15,201 nt of DNA from CAYPZL01 sp964415045 (GTDB lineage Bacteria; Planctomycetota; Phycisphaerae; Sedimentisphaerales; Anaerobacaceae). Shown one piece after another: positions 7,682-13,934 of this stretch. Each line of letters starts with the position of its first letter. The first letter of the stretch is position 1. The notes beneath the pieces are model-generated. The model had not been told where the DNA came from, ran no database searches, and was given only the letters and a program-made list of their open reading frames with translations. The stretch covers positions 1-15,201 of the forward strand of contig CAYPZL010000140.1 in assembly GCA_964415045.1 (NCBI GenBank). Direction: 5' to 3'. The translations under genes and the position numbers were made by a program.

Positions 7682-9352
7682 ATGAACATGACACGTCATC
7701 ACCAGATCATCGTGCCGTTTGCCGGAGTCGCGCTGTGCGTGCTTGTTTGTGCTCAGACTGCGACGGCCGACATCGCCTTTCGTTCTCTCGGAACGGCGGC
7801 AACTCTCAGCAACCTGATGACCGCGAGTCATCCAACCATCACCGTGGGACCGGGAGCGGACTATGATTTCAGCACGATCCAGGCGGGCATCGATGCCGCT
7901 GACGAGGGAGCGATCGTGCTGGTGGCGACGGGCGAGTACGTCGTCACGGAACCCATCACGTTTCGAGGCAAAGCCATCACGGTTCGTGCGGAGGCCGGTG
8001 CCGATGAGACGGTCATTCGGATGGGGACGCCGACCGATTCCAAACGTGCCAGTGTCGTGGTCTTCGAGAGTAACGAGACCGCCGCGTCTGTCCTGGAAGG
8101 ATTCACGCTCACCGGGGGCAAAGGCACCTGGCTCACGGATCCCCTGCCTGCTGCCAGTGGAATGGGGGGCGGAGGCATTTTGTGCGTGGGCGCCTCGCCC
8201 ACGGTTATCGCCTGCACGATCACTCGAAACACGGCAGAAAGTGGCGGCGGATTGAATCCCACCTCCGGAGCTTCGCCGACGCTGATCGGCTGTACGATTA
8301 GTGAAAACTCCGTCCCCGGCTCCGGCGGCGGAATATCGTGCTGGGAGGACTCCTCTCTGACCATGACCGACTGCCTCATCTGCGGCAATTCGACATCGGG
8401 CACTATAAGGGGTGTAAATGGAAACGGAGGGGGGATATTCTGCGGGAGACGATCGGAGCTGGTGCTGACCCGTTGCAAAATGGTAGAAAACTCGGCAGGA
8501 ATCAATGGTGGCGCGGTGATGTGCTGGGACGACTCGGCCCTGACGATGATCGACTGCGAGGTGCTCGACAACGCCTCCGGAAGATGGAGCGGCGGCATTG
8601 GATCCGAACGCTGCTCCCTGAGTTTGACCCGCTGCCTGATTGCCCGCAATACCGCGGCTCTCTTCTGCGGAGCGATAGAGGCTGCATACACCGACTCATC
8701 TTTGAATATCAACAACTGCACCGTCACCGGGAACAGCGCGGGGCAGGACGGCGGTGCAGTATACTGCTGGGACGGCGCTTCTCTTACGATCACGAACAGC
8801 ATCTTCTGGGGAAACACCGCTCCCAACGGGCGGGAAGTATATTTGCAGAAGAGTCCCTCCACACTCAACATCACGTACAGTGTCCTGGCCGGCGGCGTAG
8901 CCGGACTGCATGTGGGAGGCGGAAGCACCGCCAACTGGGGCGAGGGCAACATCGACGTTGATCCCGGTTTCGTCAGCAGCGGCTACTGGGATCGGAACGG
9001 CACGCTGCGCGATGAATCAGACGACTTCTGGGTGGAGGCAGACTATCATCTCAAGTCCCAGGCGGGCCGCTGGGATTCAAACACCGGGAGTTGGGTTCAG
9101 GACGATGTCACCAGCCCCTGCATCGATGCCGGCGATCCCATGAGTCCGATTGGCGCCGAACCTTTCCCGAATGGCGGCTTTGTCAACCTGGGCGCCTATG
9201 GTGGTACGGCCCAAGCCAGCCAATCGTATTTCGGCGGACCGGTTTGCGAAACGGTCATGGCCGGAGACATCAACGGCGACTGTCAGGTCGATCGGACGGA
9301 CCTCGAAATCATGGCACTACACTGGACAGACGATGAGCCTCTGCAACCGTAA
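7682..9352 (+). CDS. Secreted right-handed beta-helix protein with choice-of-anchor-Q-like region and single dockerin-like repeat
   Basis: 556 residues. The N-terminus has a signal peptide (VPFAGVALCVLVCAQ, cleavage likely after ATA before DIAF). Residues about 55-430 form a parallel beta-helix of the pectate-lyase-like type: it opens with DFSTIQAGIDAADEGAIVLV and continues with many short turns such as GGGI and NCTVTGNSAG. Three repeats share a G-G-x-x-x-C-W-[ED]-[DG] start (Cys220, Cys281, Cys362). SPCIDAGDP at 478 and VNLGAYGGTAQAS match the choice-of-anchor-Q region found after such helices. The end (GDINGDCQVDRTDLE, from 528) is a dockerin-like calcium loop with Asp529, Asn531, Asp533, Asp537 and Asp540. 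Only one such repeat is present, whereas classical dockerins have two. The substrate is unknown; polysaccharide binding or cleavage is possible but no catalytic residues could be assigned. It lies 112 nt after the kinase gene. The ribosome-binding site is weak (AAAGG, 7667-7671). Confidence 0.88.
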   Translation: MNMTRHHQIIVPFAGVALCVLVCAQTATADIAFRSLGTAATLSNLMTASHPTITVGPGADYDFSTIQAGIDAADEGAIVLVATGEYVVTEPITFRGKAITVRAEAGADETVIRMGTPTDSKRASVVVFESNETAASVLEGFTLTGGKGTWLTDPLPAASGMGGGGILCVGASPTVIACTITRNTAESGGGLNPTSGASPTLIGCTISENSVPGSGGGISCWEDSSLTMTDCLICGNSTSGTIRGVNGNGGGIFCGRRSELVLTRCKMVENSAGINGGAVMCWDDSALTMIDCEVLDNASGRWSGGIGSERCSLSLTRCLIARNTAALFCGAIEAAYTDSSLNINNCTVTGNSAGQDGGAVYCWDGASLTITNSIFWGNTAPNGREVYLQKSPSTLNITYSVLAGGVAGLHVGGGSTANWGEGNIDVDPGFVSSGYWDRNGTLRDESDDFWVEADYHLKSQAGRWDSNTGSWVQDDVTSPCIDAGDPMSPIGAEPFPNGGFVNLGAYGGTAQASQSYFGGPVCETVMAGDINGDCQVDRTDLEIMALHWTDDEPLQP

Positions 9353-9374
9353 CGGATGGATCGGTCCCCCGGAA

Positions 9375-9390
9375 CTCGATCGCGATCGAG
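9375..9390. repeat. Perfect 16-bp palindrome between two exported-protein genes
   Basis: CTCGATCG followed directly by CGATCGAG is a perfect two-fold symmetric site, 22 nt after the beta-helix stop codon. As RNA it could form only a 6-bp stem with a 4-nt loop and has no T-tract, so it is not a good intrinsic terminator. A dimeric regulator site is possible but unproven. Confidence 0.5.
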
Positions 9391-9437
9391 AACGCTCGCA
9401 TCTGTAAAGGCAACGCCCCACTGTGGAAAAACTAAAT

Positions 9438-9443
9438 AGGAGG
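9438..9443 (+). promoter_or_regulatory. Strong ribosome-binding site before a possible leader peptide
   Basis: A perfect AGGAGG sits 8 nt before an ATG at 9452. It is the best Shine-Dalgarno match seen in the window, yet it leads into only ten sense codons. Confidence 0.5.
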
Positions 9444-9451
9444 CAGACCGA

Positions 9452-9484
9452 ATGATCTCTCAAACAGATCCGCCGTATCCGTGA
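9452..9484 (+). CDS. Possible 10-residue leader peptide
   Basis: ATG at 9452 reads MISQTDPPYP and stops at TGA 9482-9484. The last base of the stop is the A of an ATG (9484) in the frame of the next gene, and a GTG in that frame begins at 9481, an arrangement typical of translational coupling. It is supported only by the AGGAGG upstream. No homology can be claimed for so short a peptide. It ends 68 nt before the preferred start of the downstream gene. Confidence 0.3.
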   Translation: MISQTDPPYP

Positions 9485-9540
9485 TGCCGGCATCGGCGTC
9501 GCGCGTGTTGAAATCCACTTGTTTGCGCTGTTTCGGAAAG

Positions 9541-9545
9541 GGAGG
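9541..9545 (+). promoter_or_regulatory. Ribosome-binding site supporting the ATG at 9553
   Basis: GGAGG lies 7 nt before ATG 9553. The resulting protein begins directly with a lysine/arginine-containing n-region and a hydrophobic segment, which makes this a better start than GTG 9481 or ATG 9484. Confidence 0.6.
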
Positions 9546-9552
9546 AATTGTC

Positions 9553-10179
9553 ATGAACGCCAAGAGGAACATTGTCAGCGTCGTTGCCATCGCATTGGTC
9601 GTGTTGCTGTCCACCGTGGTTTGGAGCACGTTTGCCGGCAACGGGGATGAGTACGAAAAGAGCATCCAGTGGGGAGACGATCTGGCATGGTCGGCGGAGG
9701 GCGTGTGGGTGATATCCATTCCCACCCCCATGGGTACCATGCTGATGCTCCATACCATGCACGCCCAGGACTTGACCGGGACGCGCTACGGCGGGACGAT
9801 CTGTCAAGTCAACGACAATCCCACCAATTTCGGCATGTTCCCTGATGTCGACGGGGACTCTATGTGGGTAACCCAGACGGTGCGCACGGGCCCGGACACG
9901 CTCGCAACAACCATGGTGGCCTACGGCACGAAGAGCCGTGAGAACGCGCTGCACGAACTTGCGTATATCAGTATCGTCACCGCGACGTGGAAGATCACGG
10001 GTCCGGACGCGAATGAAGGGCAAGCCACCATGGCCACGTATCTGGCCGGTCAGGACGCCGACGGCGACGGATTCCCCGACGAGGGAGAAGAACCGGTCTC
10101 CTGCATGCCGTTCACGTTCACGAGCAAGCGTCTGCGCGTGATGCCGGGATGTGTGCCGACCCCCATGCCCGGCGAGTAA
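9553..10179 (+). CDS. Exported protein of unknown function with EF-hand-like loop
   Basis: 208 residues, family not recognised. The N-terminus MNAKRNIVSVVAIALVVLL is a signal peptide or membrane anchor (hydrophobic at about 8-28). No lipobox cysteine is seen. The mature part is rich in Thr, Met and Gly, contains IPTPMGTMLMLHTMHAQD and VNDNPTNFGMFPDVDGD, and has an EF-hand-like acidic loop at 168-177 (DADGDGFPDE) resembling thrombospondin-type or EF-hand calcium loops. The C-terminus is proline-rich (PTPMPGE). An in-frame extension to GTG 9481 or ATG 9484 exists (MPASASRVLKSTCLRC...), but it would place about 23 residues before the signal peptide, so ATG 9553 with GGAGG is preferred. It follows the beta-helix gene by 200 nt and ends 37 nt before a strong terminator, so it is probably the last gene of the plus-strand run. 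No function is proposed. Confidence 0.75.
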   Translation: MNAKRNIVSVVAIALVVLLSTVVWSTFAGNGDEYEKSIQWGDDLAWSAEGVWVISIPTPMGTMLMLHTMHAQDLTGTRYGGTICQVNDNPTNFGMFPDVDGDSMWVTQTVRTGPDTLATTMVAYGTKSRENALHELAYISIVTATWKITGPDANEGQATMATYLAGQDADGDGFPDEGEEPVSCMPFTFTSKRLRVMPGCVPTPMPGE

Positions 10180-10216
10180 ATATGGCAGCCGAGCGGTGAG
10201 GATGGGGCTCCCGATT

Positions 10217-10262
10217 GCGCAGGGCTGCGCCCGCGTCGCGGCTCTGCGCGAACTTTTTTTGG
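10217..10262 (+). terminator. Strong intrinsic (rho-independent) terminator
   Basis: Arms 10217-10229 (GCGCAGGGCTGCG) and 10237-10249 (CGCGGCTCTGCGC) pair over 13 bp, allowing two G-U pairs, around a 7-nt loop. Seven T residues follow at 10254-10260. It lies 37 nt after the stop of the small exported-protein gene and separates that run from the regulator gene at 10380. Confidence 0.85.
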
Positions 10263-10379
10263 TGTTCGCGCGCAAGATTCGGCCCTTTGAGCGGTATATA
10301 TCTGTGTAAGGAAACAGGAGATCAGGATTGAGCCGGGGGGGCGAGGCGGTTGTCGTCCTCCGGCCGGTAGTGGATAGAC

Positions 10380-10994
10380 ATGTTTGGATTGCAAAAGAAG
10401 CGGATTCTTTACGGGGGCGACGGAGCTGCAAACGATCACTGCATCGCAGCAGTCATCGCGGAGGCGGGCTTCGAGGGGAGACGTTTCGAGGGCGTGCGCG
10501 ACTGCCTGCGTGCGCTGAAATCGCAACGGTGCGACCTGCTGATCGCCAATGCCGCACGCCCGGCGGTGGAGGGGATGACGTTGTTGGTGAAGGCCGGAGC
10601 CCTACATGCCGACCTGCCCGTCATCATGCTGGTGGAGCGTAACGACGTGGCCACCACCGTCGCGGCGATGAAGGCGGGCGCCTGCGATTGCCTGGAAAGG
10701 CCTCCCGCGCCGATGCAACTGCGCGCCGCGATCGATCGCGTGCTGCAGGCATACGAACCGCAGGAACCGCTGCTCAACGCGCCGTTGTCACCCACGGAAA
10801 GGCGGGTGCTCGACCTGGTCTTGCGGGGCTTCACCAACAGGGACATCGCCGCCCTGCTGAAACGCTCCCGCCGGACCATCGAAGTCCATCGCCGCCACCT
10901 CATGCGCAAAGCCGGCGTCAAAAATGTGGTCCAGCTCGCCCATAAACTCGCTTCGAACCGATGGCCCGGGAAGTACGAGCCGGGCGCTCATTAG
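10380..10994 (+). CDS. FixJ/NarL-like regulator with degenerate receiver domain and LuxR-type HTH
   Basis: 204 residues. Residues about 8-125 have the shape of a response-regulator receiver (DLPVIMLVERNDVATTVAAM, then MKAGACDCLERP, as in FixJ), but the key residues are changed. The phospho-acceptor Asp of the usual DLxLLD motif is Asn57 (CDLLIANAARP), the conserved Thr/Ser is Val85 and the conserved Lys is Arg107. Of the N-terminal acidic pair, only Asp14 remains. Residues about 136-195 form an intact LuxR-type HTH: LSPTERRVLDLVLRGFTNRDI, then SRRTIEVHRRHLMRKAGV. It is therefore probably a DNA-binding regulator that is not controlled by standard aspartyl phosphorylation. No histidine kinase gene is adjacent. 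The ATG at 10380 is the first start after an in-frame stop at 10368-10370. No good ribosome-binding site precedes it, which suggests weak translation or a leaderless message. Confidence 0.88.
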   Translation: MFGLQKKRILYGGDGAANDHCIAAVIAEAGFEGRRFEGVRDCLRALKSQRCDLLIANAARPAVEGMTLLVKAGALHADLPVIMLVERNDVATTVAAMKAGACDCLERPPAPMQLRAAIDRVLQAYEPQEPLLNAPLSPTERRVLDLVLRGFTNRDIAALLKRSRRTIEVHRRHLMRKAGVKNVVQLAHKLASNRWPGKYEPGAH

Positions 10995-11005
10995 TACCGC
11001 ATTTC

Positions 11006-11037
11006 GCAAGCTCCGCGACGACACGGGAGGAGCTTGC
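11006..11037. repeat. 9-bp inverted repeat just after the regulator gene
   Basis: GCAAGCTCC (11006-11014) and GGAGCTTGC (11029-11037) are perfect complements around a 14-nt loop. There is no T-tract. The right arm merges into the left side of the next palindromic repeat, so the two may be one compound element that helps end transcription from both sides. Confidence 0.5.
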
Positions 11038-11107
11038 TTCGTCACTACGCTCCTCGCAATGACATATACGAGTTCCCCATGTCATTGCGAGCGAAGCGAA
11101 GCAATCT
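11032..11107. repeat. Interspersed palindromic repeat (CATTGCGAGCGAAGCGAAGCAATC type), inverted pair
   Basis: CTCGCAATGACAT (11053-11065) and ATGTCATTGCGAG (11079-11091) are a perfect 13-bp inverted repeat around a 13-nt spacer. The outer flanks continue the similarity imperfectly: GCTTGCTTCGTCACTACGCTC on the left against CGAAGCGAAGCAATC on the right. I recognise this consensus as a widespread bacterial interspersed repeat; when wrongly translated it gives peptides such as CHCEERSDEAS, as it does here on the minus strand. It lies between convergent genes (stops at 10994 and 11136), a common location for such elements, where it may act as a bidirectional transcription barrier. Confidence 0.75.
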
Positions 11108-11135
11108 ATGATCGCACGATGTAAGAAACGCCGTA

Positions 11136-13325
11136 TTAGCGGCCGATGTGGACGGTGCTGCTGTCGGGGATTTCGCCCTTGAGCTGGCCGGTCTTGAGGT
11201 TCCACTCGATTTCGTCGACGAGGGCGCCGTTGAGGTAGCAGGGCTGGACGCTGTCGCCGACGATGGTCATGCGGGCGTCGTCGTGGTCGTAGGTAAGCCG
11301 GCCGCCGGCGAAGCGGTTGGTGTCGTCCCAGTAGGTGATGCCGTCGGCGGCCATGAGCCAGTCCAGTTCCAGGCGGTCGTCGGCGCCTGGACGCAGCGTG
11401 ACCTCGAAGTAGCCGGCGTCGGCGTGCATGGCCTCGCCGGTCTGGCCTTCCTCGACGGGCACGTAGTCGATGCGGATCGGCCGGGCGCCGGCCTCGACGA
11501 CGATCTTGTTGGTCCGGCCTGAGAACGTCAGCAAATCGAAGTCTCGCAGGCGGGCGTAGCACGGCCGTTTGAGGCTGATCTCGTTGGGCTCCGGCGGTGG
11601 ATCGGCGGCGCGAGCGTTGTGAAGCGTCACCACGCCCGGGCCGTAGGCGGTAAAGAACTGGCGGTCGGCCTCGTAGTCCATGCGCGACGCCTCGAAGCCC
11701 GTCCAGCCGGCCAGCTCCTGCTCGACGCGTTTGAGAACGACCAGCGAGACCGCCCCGCCGTGGGCCGCAAACCGCGTGACAGTCACGTTCGTCTTGTCGC
11801 CGGCCGCGGCGGGCTTGACGCCCAGACCGAGAGTGAACCTCGGCGCCATCAGCGTGTACTCGTAGCGGGCCTCGGCGTCGGCCTGCTCGACGCGGGCGAC
11901 GCACTCGCCCTCGAACAGGACCTGCCGCGAGGCCGCGAGGAAGCGGACGTCCCGGCGGGCGGTGACCTGCATCGGGACAAGCTCTCCGGCCGGCGACTGA
12001 CCGCCCAGGCCGTTGGGATCGACGTAGAACGTCAAGTCCACCGGGCCGGCGAGCGTGGTGTCGCCGGTGGGGACGTCGTAGTCGATGCGCCGGGCCAGGG
12101 CCCGCTGGCGGCCGGGCGAATCCGTCGCCTCCGGCGCAGGCACATCGGCGGCCTCTTCCGTCGGCGCCACAGCGCCCGGTTCGCCGAACGCGCGGGCCGA
12201 GTCGGTCGGCGCCACGACGAACCCCCCGTCACAGGTCACGACGATGTCGTAGAACTCCTCCGGTATGGCGTCGAAAGCGATCTGCGTCGAGGCGGTGGTG
12301 TCCAGCGCATCGGGGCCCGGAATCGGCACCACCTCGCGTGCGTTCGGATCGGCCGACTCGGCGGGCGGCTCGGGCGGGTCGGTCTCGCGCTCCGACTCCT
12401 CCCAGAGAATGTTGTTGATGGAAAGCCCGTCACGGGCCAGGACGAGCTGCTCGGGCGTGTCAATCCTAACGTTCCGCCGGAAGACACACCGGTAATATCG
12501 GCCCGGCGCGGCGTTGGGGTCGTCGCCGTCGGCGCGGTCATCGGCGGCGGGCGGGCGGCTCTGCGACGCTGCGGGCTCGGCTGCCGCGGGCTCGACGGCG
12601 ACGCGTGCGTCCGGCGAGGCGGCGCCCTCGTCCGGCCCGGTCACACTGGAAAGCGAGCCGATCTCGGCGCTGCGCAGACGCAAACTGTCCAGGTCCGTCA
12701 CGCGAAACAACTCGAGCCGCCTGCGGGCCCCGTCATAGATCAGCTCCAGCCCGGTCCCCTCCAGCGCAGCACTACGCGAGACGAACTTCACCGCCCCGTT
12801 GCTGGAGAACAGCGACTGGTCCGCCACGAACGCCACGTCGTCCAGGTAGATGAAGCACTCCATGGGGTCGTTGGGCTCGGGCGGAACGATGTGAATGACC
12901 ACGTTGCCCTGAAAGACCGCGTCGTTGGGCATCAGCTTGCCGAAGGCCGTCTCGAGCTGGAACGTGCCGCGGTCGGCCGTCACGTCGCAGCGAAACTCCG
13001 GCAGATAGAGCTTCATGAAGGGGTACGTCATCTGCCACTGCTCCCCCTCCTCGTGGTGAAGCTCCTCGAAGCCCAGCTCGCGGTCCACCTGCTGATTCTC
13101 ATTCGTATGAAAGAGGCGCGTCTGCTTGAGCGGGCCGATCCCGACGCCGTCGACGGTGCCGATCGCGTCGTCCCCGGCATCGGTGCCCGACTCGGTCGGC
13201 CCGGGCAACGGCACCGGCAGGTCCAGCTCGACCGGGGGTGTTCCCCCGAGCTGTGCGTACACCAGGTAGCCGACGAGCAACGCCGCCAGCACCACCAGTC
13301 CCACTAAGAATTTGCGCAGGCCCAC
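11136..13325 (-). CDS. Large OstA/LptC-like lipopolysaccharide-transport protein, possibly an LptC-LptA composite
   Basis: 729 residues from GTG 13325, with GAAGGTG just upstream. One N-terminal membrane anchor (residues 5-24, KFLVGLVVLAALLVGYLVYA) is followed by a Pro-rich linker. Residues about 65-215 resemble LptC/OstA beta-jellyroll strands: FRCDVTADRGTFQLET, NDAVFQGNVVIHI, then SSNGAVKFVSRSAALEGTGL and IYDGARRRLEL. A low-complexity Ala/Pro/Asp linker (about 220-275) separates further OstA-like stretches at about 277-310, 405-500 and 600-729 (GITYWDDTNRFAGGRLTYDH near 662). It is far longer than LptC or LptA of enterobacteria (about 190 residues each). It begins 24 nt after the KdsC-type gene, so it belongs to a Kdo/LPS operon, which supports a role in carrying lipopolysaccharide across the periplasm. 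The family is assigned from pattern and context; a generic OstA-like protein is the alternative. Confidence 0.68.
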   Translation of the reverse strand: MGLRKFLVGLVVLAALLVGYLVYAQLGGTPPVELDLPVPLPGPTESGTDAGDDAIGTVDGVGIGPLKQTRLFHTNENQQVDRELGFEELHHEEGEQWQMTYPFMKLYLPEFRCDVTADRGTFQLETAFGKLMPNDAVFQGNVVIHIVPPEPNDPMECFIYLDDVAFVADQSLFSSNGAVKFVSRSAALEGTGLELIYDGARRRLELFRVTDLDSLRLRSAEIGSLSSVTGPDEGAASPDARVAVEPAAAEPAASQSRPPAADDRADGDDPNAAPGRYYRCVFRRNVRIDTPEQLVLARDGLSINNILWEESERETDPPEPPAESADPNAREVVPIPGPDALDTTASTQIAFDAIPEEFYDIVVTCDGGFVVAPTDSARAFGEPGAVAPTEEAADVPAPEATDSPGRQRALARRIDYDVPTGDTTLAGPVDLTFYVDPNGLGGQSPAGELVPMQVTARRDVRFLAASRQVLFEGECVARVEQADAEARYEYTLMAPRFTLGLGVKPAAAGDKTNVTVTRFAAHGGAVSLVVLKRVEQELAGWTGFEASRMDYEADRQFFTAYGPGVVTLHNARAADPPPEPNEISLKRPCYARLRDFDLLTFSGRTNKIVVEAGARPIRIDYVPVEEGQTGEAMHADAGYFEVTLRPGADDRLELDWLMAADGITYWDDTNRFAGGRLTYDHDDARMTIVGDSVQPCYLNGALVDEIEWNLKTGQLKGEIPDSSTVHIGR

Positions 13326-13349
13326 ATTCGCACCTTCGATTTGACGCGG

Positions 13350-13877
13350 TTACCCCGTGTAGCGTTTCATCAGATCCTGCCACCGGCCGGATTTTTTCAG
13401 GAGGTACTCGATGACCTCGCGCACGGCGCCGCCGCCGCCGGGACAGGTCGTGACATAGTCGGCGGCCTCCTTAACCTCCACGACGGCGTTGGCCACGGCG
13501 ACGCCGAAGCCGACGTACTGAATGACCGGCACATCGGGCAGGTCGTCGCCGATATAAGCGACGTTCCCGGGTGCCAGATCCAACTCGCCGAGCAGCTCTT
13601 CGAGAGCCGGCCGCTTGAAATGACAATCCTGGAGCACGTGCGCGATTTGCAGTTGCTCGGCCCGGCGTTGCACGGGCGCGCAGGCCCGACCGCTCAGCAA
13701 CGCCACCCGCAGCCCGGCGCGCTGCCAGAGACGAATGCCGTGCCCGTCGTGCGTGTGGAAGCACTTGCTCTCGCTGCCGTCGGCGTGCACGATCAACCGC
13801 CCGTCGGTCAGCACGCCATCGACGTCCAGCACCAGCAGCTCGATGCCGGCCCAATCCATGTTCGATTCGTCGCTCAT
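13350..13877 (-). CDS. kdsC: KdsC-type 3-deoxy-D-manno-octulosonate 8-phosphate phosphatase (HAD family)
   Basis: 175 residues, the usual size for the cap-less tetrameric KdsC. It hydrolyses Kdo 8-phosphate to Kdo in the cytoplasm, a step in making the lipopolysaccharide core sugar. HAD motif I is DVDGVLTDG (18-26) with nucleophile Asp18 and acid/base Asp20. Motif II is LLSGR (60-64). The motif III lysine is Lys88 in HFKRPAL. Motif IV is YIGDDLPD (108-115). HTHDGHGIRLWQRAG (41-55) and the C-terminal tail CPGGGGAVREVIEYLL are typical of the family. It lies 57 nt after the KdsD-type gene and 24 nt before the OstA/LptC-like gene, all on the same strand. ATG 13877 is used; a second ATG at 13859 (residue 7) is possible, and no clear ribosome-binding site decides between them. 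A YrbI-like phosphatase of another sugar acid is the main alternative, but the neighbours favour KdsC. Confidence 0.92.
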   Translation of the reverse strand: MSDESNMDWAGIELLVLDVDGVLTDGRLIVHADGSESKCFHTHDGHGIRLWQRAGLRVALLSGRACAPVQRRAEQLQIAHVLQDCHFKRPALEELLGELDLAPGNVAYIGDDLPDVPVIQYVGFGVAVANAVVEVKEAADYVTTCPGGGGAVREVIEYLLKKSGRWQDLMKRYTG

Positions 13878-13934
13878 CCCTGCGTTCTTCGGCCCTTTTC
13901 GTCTTCGTTCGCCCCCGGCGGACGGCCGAGGACC

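Noticed and set aside
10328..10642. TTG-initiated frame with AGGAG upstream, overlapping the start of the regulator gene
   Set aside because: Its product is Arg-rich and unlike any family, while the overlapping frame encodes a clear receiver-HTH protein.
10918..11904. 328-codon minus-strand frame ending with CHCEERSDEAS-like sequence
   Set aside because: This peptide is a known false translation of an interspersed DNA repeat, and the rest is out of frame with the OstA/LptC-like gene.
11619..13307. 562-codon plus-strand frame opposite the OstA/LptC-like gene
   Set aside because: It is Arg/Gly/Val-rich with no family match, and the minus frame has an anchor, OstA-like strands and operon context.
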